In this document: positions 1 through 12,103 of the stretch, one piece after another | Numbering within the stretch: position 1 is the stretch's first letter | Layout of the letters: every line of letters starts with the position of its first letter | NCBI RefSeq assembly: GCF_022539505.1 | Contig: NC_061509.1 | Coordinates: 211,878,254 to 211,942,253 of the forward strand | Reading direction: 5' to 3' | Length of the DNA stretch: 64,000 bases | Source: Lolium rigidum | Lineage: Eukaryota > Streptophyta > Magnoliopsida > Poales > Poaceae | The notes under the pieces: generated by a model | Seen by the model: only the letters and a program-made list of their open reading frames with translations | What the model was told of the DNA's origin: nothing | Database searches by the model: none | Program-made: the position numbers and the translations under genes

Positions 1-341
1 ACGAGGGCCCCACACCACAGGTCGGCGCGGCCAAGGCCTGGGCCGCGCCGCCCTATGGTGGCGGCCCCTCGTGGCCCCACTTCGACTCCTCTTCGGTCTT
101 CTGGAAGCTTCGTGGCAAAATAGGACCCGGGGCGTTGATTTCGTCCAATTCCGAGAATATTTCGTTACTAGGATTTCGAAACCAAAAACAGCGAAAACAA
201 GAATCGGCTCTTCGGCATCTTGTTAATAGGTTAGTTCCAGAAAATGCACGAATATGACATAAAGTGTGCATAAAACATGTAGGTATCATCAATAATATGG
301 CATGGAACATAAGAAATTATCGATACGTCGGAGACGTATCA
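1..341 (-). repeat. 3' LTR of element A (partial)
   Basis: This matches 6559-6899 nearly base for base and ends (plus strand) in CGTCGGAGACGTATCA, the reverse complement of the LTR start. The rest lies beyond the window edge. Confidence 0.9.
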
Positions 342-358
342 GCATCCCCATGCTTAGT
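342..358 (-). promoter_or_regulatory. Polypurine tract of element A
   Basis: On the minus strand an A/G-rich run of the AAGCTTGGGGATGC type touches the 3' LTR, where plus-strand DNA synthesis is primed. This copy has a change (CATG for AAGC) compared with elements F and H. Confidence 0.75.
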
Positions 359-2927
359 TCCGCTCGTCCCGAGCAGGTAAAACGATAACAAAGATAATTT
401 CTGAAGTGACATGCCATCATAACCTTGATCATACTATTTGTAAACATATGTAATGAATGCAGCGATCAAAACAATGGTAATGACATGAGTAAACAAGTGA
501 ATCATAAAGCAAAGACTTTTCATGAATAGTACTTCAAGACAAGCATCAATAAGTCTTGCATAAGAGTTAACTCATAAAGCAATAAATCAAAGTAAAGGTA
601 TTGAAGCAACACAAAGGAAGATTAAGTTTCAGCGGTTGCTTTCAACTTGTAACATGTATATCTCATGGATAATTGTCAACATAGAGTAATATAACAAGTG
701 CAATATACAAGTATGTAGGAATCAATGCACAGTTCACACAAGTGTTTGCTTCTTGAGGTGGAGAGAGATAGGTGAACTGACTCAACATAAAAGTAAAAAA
801 GAATGGTCCTTCAAAGAGGAAAGCATCGATTGCTATATTTGTGCTAGAGCTTTTAGTTTGAAAACATGAAACAATTTTGTCAACGGTAGTAGTAAAGCAT
901 ATGAGTTATGTAAATTATATCTTACAAGTTGCAAGTCTCATGCATAGTATACTAATAGTGCCCGCACCTTGTCCTAGTTAGCTTGGACTACCGGATCATC
1001 GCAATACACATGTTTTAACCAAGTGTCACAATGGGGTACCTCCATGCCGCATGTACAAAGGTCTAAGGAGAAAGCTCGCATTTTGGATTTCTCGCATTTG
1101 ATTATTCTCAACTTAGACATCCATACCGAGACAACATGGACAACAGATAATGGACTCCTCTTAAATGCATAAGCATGTGGCAACAATTATTATTCTCATA
1201 TGAGATTGAGGATATATGTCCAAAACTGAAACTTCCACCATGAATCATGGCTTTAGTTAGCGGCCCAATGTTCTTCTCTAACAATATGCATGCTCCAACC
1301 ATTAAGGTGGTAGATCTCTCTTACTTCGGACAAGACGGACATGCATAGCAACTCACATGATATTCAACAAAGAATAGTTGATGGCGTCCCCGTAAGCATG
1401 GTTATCGCACAACAAGCAACTTAATAAGAGATAAAGTGCATAAGCACATATTCAATACCACAATAGTTTTTAAGCTATTTGTCCCATGAGCTATATATTG
1501 CAAAGGTGAATGATGGAATTTTAAAGGTAGCACTCAAGCAATTTACTTTGGAATGGCGGATAAATACCATGTAGTAGGTAGGTATGGTGGACACAAATGG
1601 CATAGTGGTTGGCTCAAGGATTTTGGATGCATGAGAAGTATTCCCTCTCGATACAAGGTTTAGGCTAGCAAGGTTATTTGAAACAAACACAAGGATGAAC
1701 GGTGCAGCAAAACTCACATAAAAGACATATTGTAAACATTATAAGACTCTACACCGTCTTCCTTGTTGTTCAAAACTCAATACTAGATATTATCTAGACT
1801 CTAGAGAAACCAAATATGCAAACCAAATTAGCAAGCTCTAAGTGTTTCTTCATTAATGGGTGCAAAGTATATCATGCAAGAGCTTAAACATGAGCACAAC
1901 AATTGCCAAGTATCAAATTATCCAAGACATTTTAGAGTTACTACATGTAGCATTTTCCAATTCCAACCATATAACAATTTAACGAAGAAGAAACTTCGCC
2001 ATGAATACTATGAGTAGAGCCTAAGGACATACTTGTCCATATGCTACAGCGGAGCATGTCTCTCTCCCACAAAGTGAATGCTAGGATCCATTTTATTCAA
2101 ACAAAACAAAAACAAAAACAAACCGACGCTCCAAGCAAAGTGCATAAGATGTGACGGAATAAAAATATAGTTTTAGGGGAGGAACCTGATAATGTTGTCG
2201 ATGAAGAAGGGGATGCCTTGGGCATCCCCAAGCTTAGACGCTTGAGTCTTCTTAGAATATGCAGGGGTGAACCACCGGGGCATCCCCAAGCTTAGAGCTT
2301 TCACTCTCCTTGATCATATTGTATCATCCTCCTCTCTTGATCCTTGAAAACTTCCTCCACACCAAACTCGAAACAACTCATTAGAGGGTTAGTGCATAAT
2401 AAAAATTAACATGTTCAGAGGTGACACAATCATTCTTAACACTTCTGGACATTGCATAAAGCTACTGGACATTAATGGATCAAAGAAATTCATCCAACAT
2501 AGCAAAAGAGGCAATGCGAAATAAAAGGCAGAATCTGTCAAAACAGAACAGTCCGTAAAGATGGATTTTATTAGGGCACCAGACTTGCTCAAATGAAAAT
2601 GCCCAAATTGAATGAAAGTTGCGTACATATCTGAGGATCACTCACGTAAATTGGCTTAATTTTCTGAGTTACCTACAGAGAATTAGACCCAGATTCGTGA
2701 CAGCAAAGAAATCTGTTTCTGCGCAGTAATCCAAATCTAGTATTTACTTTACTATCAAAGACTTTACTTGGCACAACAAAACATAAAACTGAGATAAGGA
2801 GAGGTTGCTACAGTAGTAAACAACTTCCAAGACTCAAATATAAAACAAAAATACTGTAGTAAAAACATGGGTTGTCTCCCATAAGCGCTTTTCTTTAACG
2901 CCTTTCAGCTAGGCGCGAAAGTGTAAC
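342..2927 (-). other. Conserved noncoding 3' domain of element A
   Basis: About 2.6 kb between the end of the protease and the polypurine tract holds no convincing ORF. It is conserved with 12104-14696 (B), 33822-36377 (F) and 56869-57858 plus 62182-63770 (H). It contains two further copies of the polypurine-tract motif near 2215-2235 and 2280-2297, the first as a hairpin with GGGGATGCC/GGCATCCCC arms. Small ORFs here are shared because the DNA is conserved, not because they look like proteins. Confidence 0.75.
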
Positions 2928-5043
2928 TCAAGTAACATCAAGAGATGAAGCATCAACATCATAATTTGTTCTAATAATAGAATCATAAGGTAACTTCATT
3001 CTCTTTCTAGGGAAGTGTTCCATACCTTTCTTGAGAGGAAATTGATATTTAATATTACCTTCCTTCATATCAATAGTAGCACCAACGGTTCGAAGAAAAG
3101 GTCTTCCCAATATGATGGGGCAAGATGCATTGCATTCAATATCGAAGACAACAAAATCAACGGGGACAAGGTTTTTGTTAACCATAATATGAACATTATC
3201 AACTTTCCCCAAAGGTTTCTTTTTAGCATTATCAGCGAGATTAACATCCAGATAACAGTTTTTCAATGGTGGCAAGTCAAGCATATCATAGACTTTCTTA
3301 GGCATAACAGAAATACTTGCACCAAGATCACATAAAGCATTACAATCAAAATATTTGACTCTCGTTTTAATGATGGGCTCCCAACCATCTTCTAGCTTTC
3401 TAGGAATAGAAGTTTCAAGTTTTAGTTTCTCTTCTCTAGCTTTTATGAGAGCATTTGTAATATGTTTTGTGAAAGCAAAGTTTACAGCGCTAGCATTGGG
3501 ACTCTTAGCAAGTTTTTGTAAGAACTTTATAACTTCAGAGATGTGGAAATCATCAAAATCTAAATCATTACAATCTAAAACAATGGTATTATCATCCCCA
3601 AGGTTGGAAAAAATTTCAGCAGTTTTATCACAGGCAGTTTCAGCAGTTTTAACAATTTCAGGCAGTTTTGCGCGCTTTGCACTAGGAGTAGTAACATTGC
3701 CAACACCAATTATTTTATCATTGATAGTAGGAGGTGCAGCAACATGTGAATCATTAGCATTGCTAGTGGTGGTAATAGTCCAAACTTTAGCTACATTTTT
3801 CTCTTTAGCTAGTTTTTCATTTTCTTCTCTATCCCACCTAGCACGCAGTTCAGCCATTAATCTTATATTCTCATTAATTCTAACTTGGATGGCATTTGCT
3901 GTAGTAACAATTTTATTTTCAATATCCCTATTAGGCATAACTTTCGATTTCAAAAGATCAACATCAGAGGCATGACTATCAACCTTAGAAGCAAGAATAT
4001 CAATTTTATTGAGCTTTTCCTCAACAGATTTGTTAAAGGCAGTTTGTGTACTAATAAATTCTTTAAGCATAGCTTCAAGTCCAGGGGGTGTATTCCTATT
4101 ATTGTTGTAATAATTCCCATAAGAATTAGCATAACCGTTACCATTATTATAAGGATATGGCCTATAGTTATTACTAGAATTGTTCCGATAAGCATTGTTG
4201 TTGAAATTATTATTTTTAATGAAGTTTACATCAACATGTTCTTCTTGGGCAACCAATGAAGCTAACGGAACATTATTAGGATCAACATTAGTCCTATAAT
4301 TCACAAGCATAGACATAATAGCATCAATCTTATCACTCAAGGAAGAGGATTCTTCAACAGAATTTACCTTCTTACCTTGTGGAGCTCTTTCCGTGTGCCA
4401 TTCAGAGTAATTAACCATCATATTATCAAGGAGCTTTGTTGCTTCACCAAGAGTGATGGACATAAAGGTACCTCCAGCAGCTGAATCCAATAAATTCCGC
4501 GAAGAAAAATTTAGTCATGCATAGAAGGTTTGGATGATCATCCAAGTAGTCGATCCATGGGTTGGGCAATTTTTAACCAAAGATTTCATTCTTTCCCAAG
4601 CTTGAGCAACATGTTCATTATCCAATTGTTTAAAATTCATTATGCTACTCCTCAAAGATATAATTTTAGCAGGGGGATAATATCTACCAATAAAAGCATC
4701 CTTGCATTTAGTCCAGGAATCAATACTATTCTTAGGCGAGAGATAGCAACCAATCTTTAGCTCTTCCTCTTAATGAGAAAGGAAACAATTTTAATTTTAT
4801 AATGTCACCATCTACATCTTTATACTTTTGCATTTCACACAATTCAACAAAATTATTGAGATGGGCAGCAGCATCATCAGAACTAACACCAGAAAATTGT
4901 TCTCGCATAACAAGATTTAGTAAAGCAGGTTTAATTTCAAAGAATTCCGCTGTAGTAGCAGGTGGAGCAATAGGTGTGCATAGGAAATCATTATTATTTG
5001 TGCTAGTGAAGTCACACAACTTAGTATTTTCAGGGGTGGCCAT
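2928..5043 (-). pseudogene. Broken gag-aspartic protease of element A
   Basis: Starts at 5043 (MATPENTKLCDF). The first 103 residues hold the Retrotrans_gag core (AHLNNFVELCEMQKYKD, LFPFSLRGRAKDWLLSL). A one-base insertion near 4738 shifts the frame into a stop; a TGA lies near 4514; then a 520-codon frame (4490-2928) continues. That part has an Asn/Tyr-rich stretch in place of a CCHC zinc knuckle, then a retropepsin domain with DLGASISVMP (catalytic Asp, DLG instead of DTG/DSG) and ILGRPFL, and ends in SSLDVT. Element B carries the closest relative at 9995-12103. Confidence 0.88.
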
Positions 5044-5267
5044 TTTAGCAGTAGTAAATAAAGCAAACTAGATAAAGTAAATGCAAGTATACTAATTTTT
5101 TTGTGTTTTTGATATAGAGTGCAAGACGGTAAATAAAGTAAAGCTAGCAACTAATTTTTGTGTGTTTTGATATAATGCAGCAAACAAAGTAGTAAATAAA
5201 ATGAAGCAAGACAAAAACAAAGTAAAGAAGTTGGGAAGTGGAGACTCCCCTTGCAGCGTGTCTTGAT

Positions 5268-5286
5268 CTCCCCGGCAACGGCGCCA
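5268..5286 (-). promoter_or_regulatory. Primer binding site, tRNA-Asp type (element A)
   Basis: Minus-strand TGGCGCCGTTGCCGGGGAG lies 11 bases inside the 5' LTR. This is the usual primer site of Athila-type plant Gypsy elements, matching the 3' end of tRNA-Asp. Identical sites occur in B and F. Confidence 0.9.
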
Positions 5287-5297
5287 GAAAAAGAGCT

Positions 5298-6899
5298 TGA
5301 TGGCGTGTAACTCACACGTTCGTTGGGAACCCCAAGAGGAAGGTATGATGCGCACAACAGCAAGTTTTCCCTCGGAAAGAAACCAAGGTTTATCGAACCG
5401 GGAGGAGCCAAGAAGCACATTGAAGGTTGATGGCGGTGGGATGTAGTGCGGCGCAACACCGGGGATTCCGGCGCCAACGTGGAACCCGCACAACACAACC
5501 AAAGTACTTTGTCCCAACGAAACGAGTGAGGTTGTCAATCTCACCGGCTTGCTGTAACAAAGGATTAACCGTATTGTGTGGAAGATGATTGTTTGCAGAG
5601 AAAACGAGTAAAGAACAAGTATTGCGAGCAGATTTGTATTTCAGTATAAAAGAATGGACCGGGGTCCACAGTTCACTAGAGGTGTCTCTCCCATAAGATA
5701 AAAGCATGTTGGGTGAACAAATTACGATCGGGCAATTGACAAATAGAGAGGGCATAACAATGCACATACATGTCATGATAAGTATAGTGAGATTTAATTG
5801 GGCATTACGACAAAGTACATAGACCGCCATCCAACTGCATCTATGCCTAAAAAGTCCACCTTCGGGTTATCATCCGAACCCCTTCCAGTATTAAGTTGCA
5901 AAGCAACAGACAATTGCATTAAGTATGGTGCGTAATGTAATCAACAACTACATCCTTAGGCATAGCATCAATGTTTTATCCCTAGTGGCAACAACACAAC
6001 ACAACCTTAGAACTTTCACGTCACTCGTCCCGGTATCAATGCGAGCATGAACCCACTATCGAGCATAAATACTCCCTCTTGGAGTTACTAGCATCAACTT
6101 GGCCGGAGCCTCTACTAATAACGGAGAGCATGCAAGATCATAAACAACACATAGGTAATAACTTGATAATTAACATAACATGGTATTCTCTATCCATCGG
6201 ATCCCGACAAACACAACATATAGTATTACAGATAGATGATCTTGATCATGTTAGGCAGCTCACAAGATCCAACAATGAAGCACAATGAGGAGAAGACAAC
6301 CATCTAGCTACTGCTATGGACCCATAGTCCAGGGGTGAACTACTCACTCATCACTCCGGAGGCGACCATGGCGGTGAAGAGTCCTCCGGGAGATGAATCC
6401 CCTCTCCGGCAGGGTGCCGGAGGAGATCTCCAGAATCCCCGAGATGGGATTGGCGGCGGCGGCGTCTCTGGAAGGTTTTCCGTATCGTGGTTTTTCGTAT
6501 CAGGGGTTTCACGACGGAGGCTATAAGTAGGCGGAAGGGCAGCGTGGGGGGCCACACGAGGGCCCCACACCACAGGTCGGCGCGGCCAAGGCCTGGGCCG
6601 CGCCGCGCTATGGTGGCGGCCCCTCGTGGCCCCACTTCGACTCCTCTTCGGTCTTCCGGAAGCTTCGTGGCAAAATAGGACCCTGGGCGTTGATTTCGTC
6701 CAATTCCGAGAATATTTCGTTACTAGGATTTCTGAAACCAAAAACAGCAGAAAACGAGCAATCGGCTCTTCGGCATCTTGTTAATAGGTTAGTTCCAGAA
6801 AATGCACGAATATGACATAAAGTGTGCATAAAACATGTAGGTATCATCAATAATATGGCATGGAACATAAGAAATTATCGATACGTCGGAGACGTATCA
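5298..6899 (-). repeat. 5' LTR of element A (1602 bp)
   Basis: Bounded by TGATACG at 6899 and GCCATCA at 5298 on the minus strand, so it has TG...CA ends. It aligns along its length with the LTRs of F (1595 bp) and H (1608 bp). The first 20 bases are a palindrome, GATACGTC-TCC-GACGTATC. ORFs within it are shadows. Confidence 0.92.
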
Positions 6900-7309
6900 C
6901 TGCTCCCGTAGCCTTCTACGGGAGCCTCGTCTTCCTCATCGTCGTCATTGCTGTCGTCGTCCCACCAGGCGTGGAGGCGCTTCGCCGGTGGGTATCCTTC
7001 GAGGGAGTCGTCGTCGTCCTCTTCCGCCTCTTCCTCGGAGGAGGTGAAGTCGTCCCAGGAGAAGCGGTCGTCCTCGCTCTCCGCCTCCTCCTCCCCGTCG
7101 ACGAGGAATTGAAGGTCGTCCTCTCCGTCGGTCAAGGATTTGTCATCCTCGGACCAGATGGAGGAATCGTGTTCCTCCTTGTCCCACGTCGTTGGGGCGA
7201 GGATGTCGTGCGCCGCCAACGAGCCCCACTCTGGCGTCGGCTCACGGAAGGGAGATGATACGTAGGAGAGGTTTGAGGAGGCAGAAGAGGAGGAGGAGGA
7301 GGAAGACAT
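6900..7309 (-). CDS. Antisense acidic Ser-rich ORF of element D (cut by element A)
   Basis: Starts at 7309 with MSSSSSSSS and runs antisense to D. About 137 residues remain before the element A insertion replaces the C-terminus. It is strongly acidic (EEEAESEDDRFSWDDF, EEEAEEDDDDSLEGY) and has a GYPPAKRL motif that recurs in element E at 26812-27048. No known domain was recognised. Conservation of motif, strand and position in two elements suggests a real product of this family. Low-complexity acidic proteins can arise by chance in GA-rich DNA, which limits confidence. Confidence 0.5.
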
Positions 7310-7575
7310 GGCTACGGAGGAATGGGGGTTTTTGCTGATAGCTAGTATAGAGCAAGAGGGTGAAGGGGCGAACTGCTCGACGCGGTTAAATAATGGGATA
7401 TTGGGGAGAGTTAATGTTACAGCAGTTTCCGAGGAAGTGGTGCCAAAGAATTGTCGAATCGCGCATAGAAGTCAAGAAGGCAAGGCATCATGATGAAGGA
7501 TACTGCGGCGGCTCGCTCTCGCCACGACATGACCCAACGAAGAAAAGGCGGAGTGATTTTGGAATTGTCATTTCC

Positions 7576-7592
7576 AAAACCAGGGGGGCATG
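7576..7592 (+). promoter_or_regulatory. Polypurine tract of element D
   Basis: AAAACCAGGGGGGCATG sits directly before the 3' LTR. The same tract precedes the 3' LTR of E at 27236-27252, which fixes the plus-strand orientation of both. Confidence 0.8.
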
Positions 7593-8752
7593 TGTTATCA
7601 CCAGAATTTGACCGGATCAGAGGTGGGCCGCGATTGAAGATGGGCTTGAAGAAAGTACATAGAAGGAATACATGAATCGGCCTTATATACCAAGATTGGG
7701 CTAGTTTGCCCGTGTATCTGTAATATAGTAGGATAGTGTCGATTAAACAGAGTTTGGACTCGTGCCCGGTTGGGATTATTCCCACATTAGAAAGTCTACG
7801 GACTATAAATATGTATCTAGGGTTTATGAAATAAACAACAATCACGTTCACCACAAACCAATCTAGGCGCATCGCCAACTCCCTTGTCTCGAGGGTTTCT
7901 TCCGGGTAAGCATCATGCTGCCTAGATCGCATCTTGCGATCTAGGCAGTACACGTTTATTCATCGTTCATGCGTTGCTCGTGCTGAAGTCTTTTTGATGG
8001 CGAGCAACGTAGTTATCATAGATGTTTTAGGGTTAGCATTGTTCATTGTATCATATGCTATCGTCGTGCGACCCTTAGACATCTAGCCGCCCTTACACCT
8101 ATCTTGGGTGTAAGGGCGGCACCCCGCTTGATCATTATTTAGTAGATCCGATCCGTTATGGTTGCTCCTTGTTCTTCAAGGATTAGTTTAATATCTCGCA
8201 TAGTTAGGCCTTACAAACGGGTTGAAGGATCTAGTGGCGCGTAGGGTGTAGTTTGCTAGCCCTAGACAGGATGTTCCGAGGATCAACTTCGTGTTGGTTT
8301 TTAGGCCTTGTCTAGGGTCGGTTTACGATCACCGTGCGTGGCCGCCGAGCTCAATCACGAGTAGGATGTTCGATTATGCGGTGAAAACCCTAAATCGTAG
8401 TAGGTCGTTTTAGCTTTATCTTGATCAAGCAGGACCACCATCCGATCGTACACCTCGTACGTATCATGGGTGGATCGGCTCCTTGAGCCGATTCACGGGA
8501 CAACCTGAGAGCCGATCGAGGCTCGTATTTAATGTTTACGTGTATGCCATGCAGAAACTAAGCGAGGCACATCCAACACCTTCCCGACCAGGTATAGGTC
8601 AGGTGGCACGCCCTTGCATCGGCATCGGACGTGCGTGCCGAAGGCTTTGCGGGCCGTCGCTCGGAGGGACCAGGGCCAGCCGCAGTCCTGGGAGCCTCCC
8701 GGCTCTACAGTGTTGCCCGTCGCTGCTCGCCGGTGGGTTTCTGACCGCAACA
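7593..8752 (+). repeat. 3' LTR of element D (1160 bp)
   Basis: Starts TGTTATCACCAGAATTTG and ends CTGACCGCAACA. It is clearly homologous to both LTRs of E. A TATA-like box (TATAAATA) lies at 7804. Downstream are three inverted repeats: 7918-7948 (CTGCCTAGATCGCA arms), 8090-8122 (GCCGCCCTTACACC arms) and about 8472-8492 (ATCGGCTC/GAGCCGAT). Confidence 0.85.
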
Positions 8753-9742
8753 TCTCCTCATTGTGCTATCATGTTAGATCTTGTGAGATGCCTATCATGA
8801 TCAAGATCATCTATTTGTAATGCTACATGTTGTGTTTGTTGGGATCTGATGAATATTGAATACTATGTCAAGTTGATTATCAATCTATCATATATGTTAT
8901 TTATATTCTTGCATGCTCTCCGTTGCTAGTAGAGGCTCTGCCAAGTTGATACTTGTGACTCCAAGAGGGAGTATTTATGCTCGATAGTGGGTTCATGCCT
9001 CCATTAAATCCGGGACGAGTGACGAAAGTTCTAAGGTTGTGGATGTGCTTGTTGCCACTAGGGATAAAACATCGATGCTTTGTCTAAGGATATTTGTGTT
9101 GATTACATTACGCACCATACTTAATGCAATTGTCTCGTTGTTTACAACTTAATACCGGAGGGGTTCGGATGATAACCCGAAGGTGGACTTTTTAGGCATA
9201 GATGCATGTCTGGATAGCGGTCTATGTACTTTATCGTAATGCCCCGATTAAATCTCATAGTACTCATCATGATATATGTATGTGCATTGTTATGCCTTCT
9301 TTATTTGTCAATTGCCCAACCGTAATTTGTTCACCCAACATCTGCTATCTTATGGGAGAGACACCACTAGTGAACTGTGGACCCCGATCCTATTCTTTAC
9401 ATCTGAAATACAATCTGCTGCAATTGTTCTTTACTGTTCTTTGCAAACAACCATCATCTTCCACACTATACATCTAATCCTTTGTTTACGACAAGCCGGT
9501 GAGATTGACAACCTCGATGTTACGTTGGGGCAAAGTTCTGTGATTGTGTTGTGCAGGTTCCACGTTGGCGCCGGAATCCCTGGTGTTGCGCCGCACTACA
9601 CTCCTCCACCAACAACCTTCAATGTGCTTCTTGGCTCCTACTACTTCGATAACCTTGGTTTCTTACTGAGGGAAAACTTGTTGCTGTGCGCATCACACCT
9701 TCCTCTTGGGGTTCCCAACGGACGTGTCATCTATGCGCATCA
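8753..9742 (+). repeat. 5' LTR remnant of element B
   Basis: Aligns with 15303-16562 of the 3' LTR and ends TATGCGCATCA. It lacks the 316-bp extra block found in the 3' LTR. Confidence 0.85.
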
Positions 9743-9753
9743 AGACTGTTTTC

Positions 9754-9772
9754 TGGCGCCGTTGCCGGGGAG
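9754..9772 (+). promoter_or_regulatory. Primer binding site, tRNA-Asp type (element B)
   Basis: TGGCGCCGTTGCCGGGGAG lies 11 bases after the LTR end, identical to the site in A and F. Confidence 0.88.
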
Positions 9773-9994
9773 ATCAAGACACGCTACAAGGGGAGTCTCC
9801 ACTTCCAATCTCTTTACTTTGTTTTTGTCTTGCTTTATTTTATTTACTACTTTGTTTGCTGCACTTAAACAAAACACAAAAAAATTAGTTGCTAGCTTTA
9901 CTTTATTTACTGTCTTGTTCTCTATATCAAAAACACAAAAAAATTAGTTACTTGCATTTACTTTATTTAGTTTGCTTTATTTACTACTGCTAAA

Positions 9995-12103
9995 ATGGGT
10001 ACTCGTTGAGAATACTAAGTTGTGTGACTTCACTAGCACAAATAATAATGATTTCCTATGCACACCTATTGCTCCACTCGCTACTACAGCGAGAATTCTT
10101 TGAAATTAAACCCGCTTTACTCGAATCTTGTTATGAGAGAGCAATTTTCAGGTGTTAGTTCCGATGATGCTCGCTGCCCATCTTAATAATTTTGTTGAAC
10201 TATGTGAAATGCAAAAGTATAAGGATGTAGATGGTGACATTATAAAATTAAAATTGTTTCCTTTCTCTTTAAGAGGAAGAGCTAAAGATTGGTTGCTATC
10301 TCTGCCTAGAAATAGTATTGATTCATGGACTAAATGTAAGGATGCTTTTATTGGTAGATATTATCCTCCCGCTAAAATTATATCTTTGAGAAGTAGCATA
10401 ATGAATTTTAAGCAATTAGATAATGAACATGTTGCTCAAGCATGGGAGAGAATGAAATCTTTGGTAAAGAATTGCCCAACCCATGGACTGACTACTTGGA
10501 TGATCATCCAAACCTTTTATGCAGGATTGAATTTTTCTTCGCGGAACCTATTGGATTCAGCTGCTGGAGGTACCTTTATGTCCATCACTTTGGGGGTGGC
10601 AACAAAGCTACTTGATGATATGATGACAAATTACTCGAATGGCACACGGAAAGAGCTCCACAAGGCAAGAAGGTAAATTCACGTTGAAGAAACCTCCTCC
10701 TTGAGTGATAAGATTGATGCTATTATGTCTATGCTTGTGAATGGTAGATCTAATATTGATCCTAATAATGTTCCTTTAGCTTCATTGGTTTCCCAAGAAG
10801 AACATGTTGATGTGAGTTTCATTAAAAATAATAATTTCAACAACAATGCTTATAGGAATAATTCTGGTAACAACTATAGGCCATATCCTTCTGCTAATGG
10901 TAATAGTTATGGTAATTCTTATGGGAATTCTTACAACAATAATAGGAGTGTACCCCCTGGTCTTTAAGCCATCCTTAAAGAATTTATTAATACACAAACT
11001 GCTTTTAATAAATCTGTTGAGGAAAAGCTCGATAAAATTGATATTCTCGCTTCTAAGGTTGATAGACTTGCCTCTAATGTTGATATTTTAAATTGAAAGT
11101 TATGCCTAATAAGGATATTGATAATAAGATTGTTACTACAGCAAATGCCATCCAAGTTCGAATTAATGAGAATATTAGATTGATGGCCGAATTGCTAGGT
11201 GGGAAAGAGAAGAAAACGAAAAACTAGCTAAAGAGAATAAGGTAGCTAAAGTTTGGACTATTACCACCACTAGTAATATTAATGATTCACATGTTGCTAC
11301 ACCTCCTACTATCGATGGTAAAATAATTGGTGTTGGCAATGTTACTACTCCTAGTGCAAAGCGTGCAAAATTGCCTGAAACTGGCTAAAACTGCTGAAAT
11401 TGATAAAACTGCTGAAATTTTTCAAAATATTGGGGATAATGATCCCATTGCTGTAGATCATAATGGTTTAGACTTTGATGATTGTCACATCTCTGAAGTT
11501 ATAAAGTTCTTACAAAAGCTTGCTAAAAGTCCCAATGCTAGTGCTATAAATTTGGCCTTTACAAAACACATTACAAATGCTCTCATAAAAGCTAGAGAGG
11601 AGAAACTAAAACTTGAAACCTCTATTCCTAGAAAGTTAGAAGATGGTTGGGAGCCCATCATTAAGATGAGGGTCAATGATTTTGATAGTAATGCTTTATG
11701 TGATCTTGGTGCAAGTATTTCTGTTATGCCTAAGAAAATTTATGATATGCTTGACTTGCCACCATTGAAGAATTGTTATTTGGATGTTAATCTTGTTGAT
11801 AATGCCATAAAGAAACCTTTGGGGAGGATTGATAATGTTCGTATTATGGTTAACAATAACCTTGTCCCCGTTGATTTTGTTGTCTTGGATATTGAATGCA
11901 ATGCATCTTGTCCCATTATATTGGGAAGACCTTTTCTTCGAACTGTTGGTGCCACCATTGATATGAAGGAAGGTAATATTAAATATCAATTTCCTCTCAA
12001 GAAAGGTATGGAACACTTCTCTAGAAAGAGAATGAAGTTACCTTATGATTCTATTATTAGAACAGCTTATGATGTTGATGCTTCGTCTCTTGATGTTACT
12101 TGA
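9995..12103 (+). pseudogene. Decayed gag-protease of element B
   Basis: Clearly related to the gag-protease of A: AHLNNFVELCEMQKYKD, RGRAKDWLLSLPRNSID, DSAAGGTFMSITLG, then DLGASISVMPKKIYDM and ILGRPFLRTVGATIDM, ending SSLDVT. An early TGA follows the putative start. Readable blocks are 10152-10676, 10701-10967 and 11327-12103 in shifting frames. The gag fold, Asn-rich linker and protease are present, but no pol follows. Confidence 0.88.

Larger units (their letters stand above)
1..6899 (-). mobile_element. Gypsy (Athila-type) LTR retrotransposon, element A
   Basis: Read on the minus strand this is an LTR element: 5' LTR 5298-6899, primer binding site 5268-5286, broken gag-protease 2928-5043, a 2.6-kb noncoding 3' domain, a polypurine tract at 342, and the start of the 3' LTR (1-341, cut by the window edge). 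There is no reverse transcriptase, RNase H or integrase, so it is non-autonomous. The tRNA-Asp-type primer site and the DLGASIS protease place it in the Athila branch of Ty3/Gypsy. It resembles the abundant Triticeae Sabrina/WHAM-type group, but the family name is from memory and unchecked. It is inserted in element D: D sequence resumes at 6900, and CTGCT there should be one target-site copy; the other lies outside the window. Confidence 0.9.
6900..8752 (+). mobile_element. 3' part of LTR element D (E family)
   Basis: End of an internal region (6900-7592), polypurine tract, and complete 3' LTR (7593-8752). It is homologous to 26860-28423 of element E. Its 5' part is not in the window because element A is inserted at 6899/6900. 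D itself lies in the 5' LTR of B: B sequence restarts at 8753 with TCTCCTCATTGTGC, matching about 15303 of the 3' LTR of B. Confidence 0.85.

Noticed and set aside
3015..4259. Plus-strand ORFs of 106-206 codons over the element A gag
   Set aside because: They are antisense shadows of the gag-protease on the minus strand and recur as shadows over B.
9202..9947. 223-codon ORF and relatives over the B LTR and leader
   Set aside because: Similar frames occur in every LTR of the family because the DNA is conserved; they have no domain and cross the primer site.
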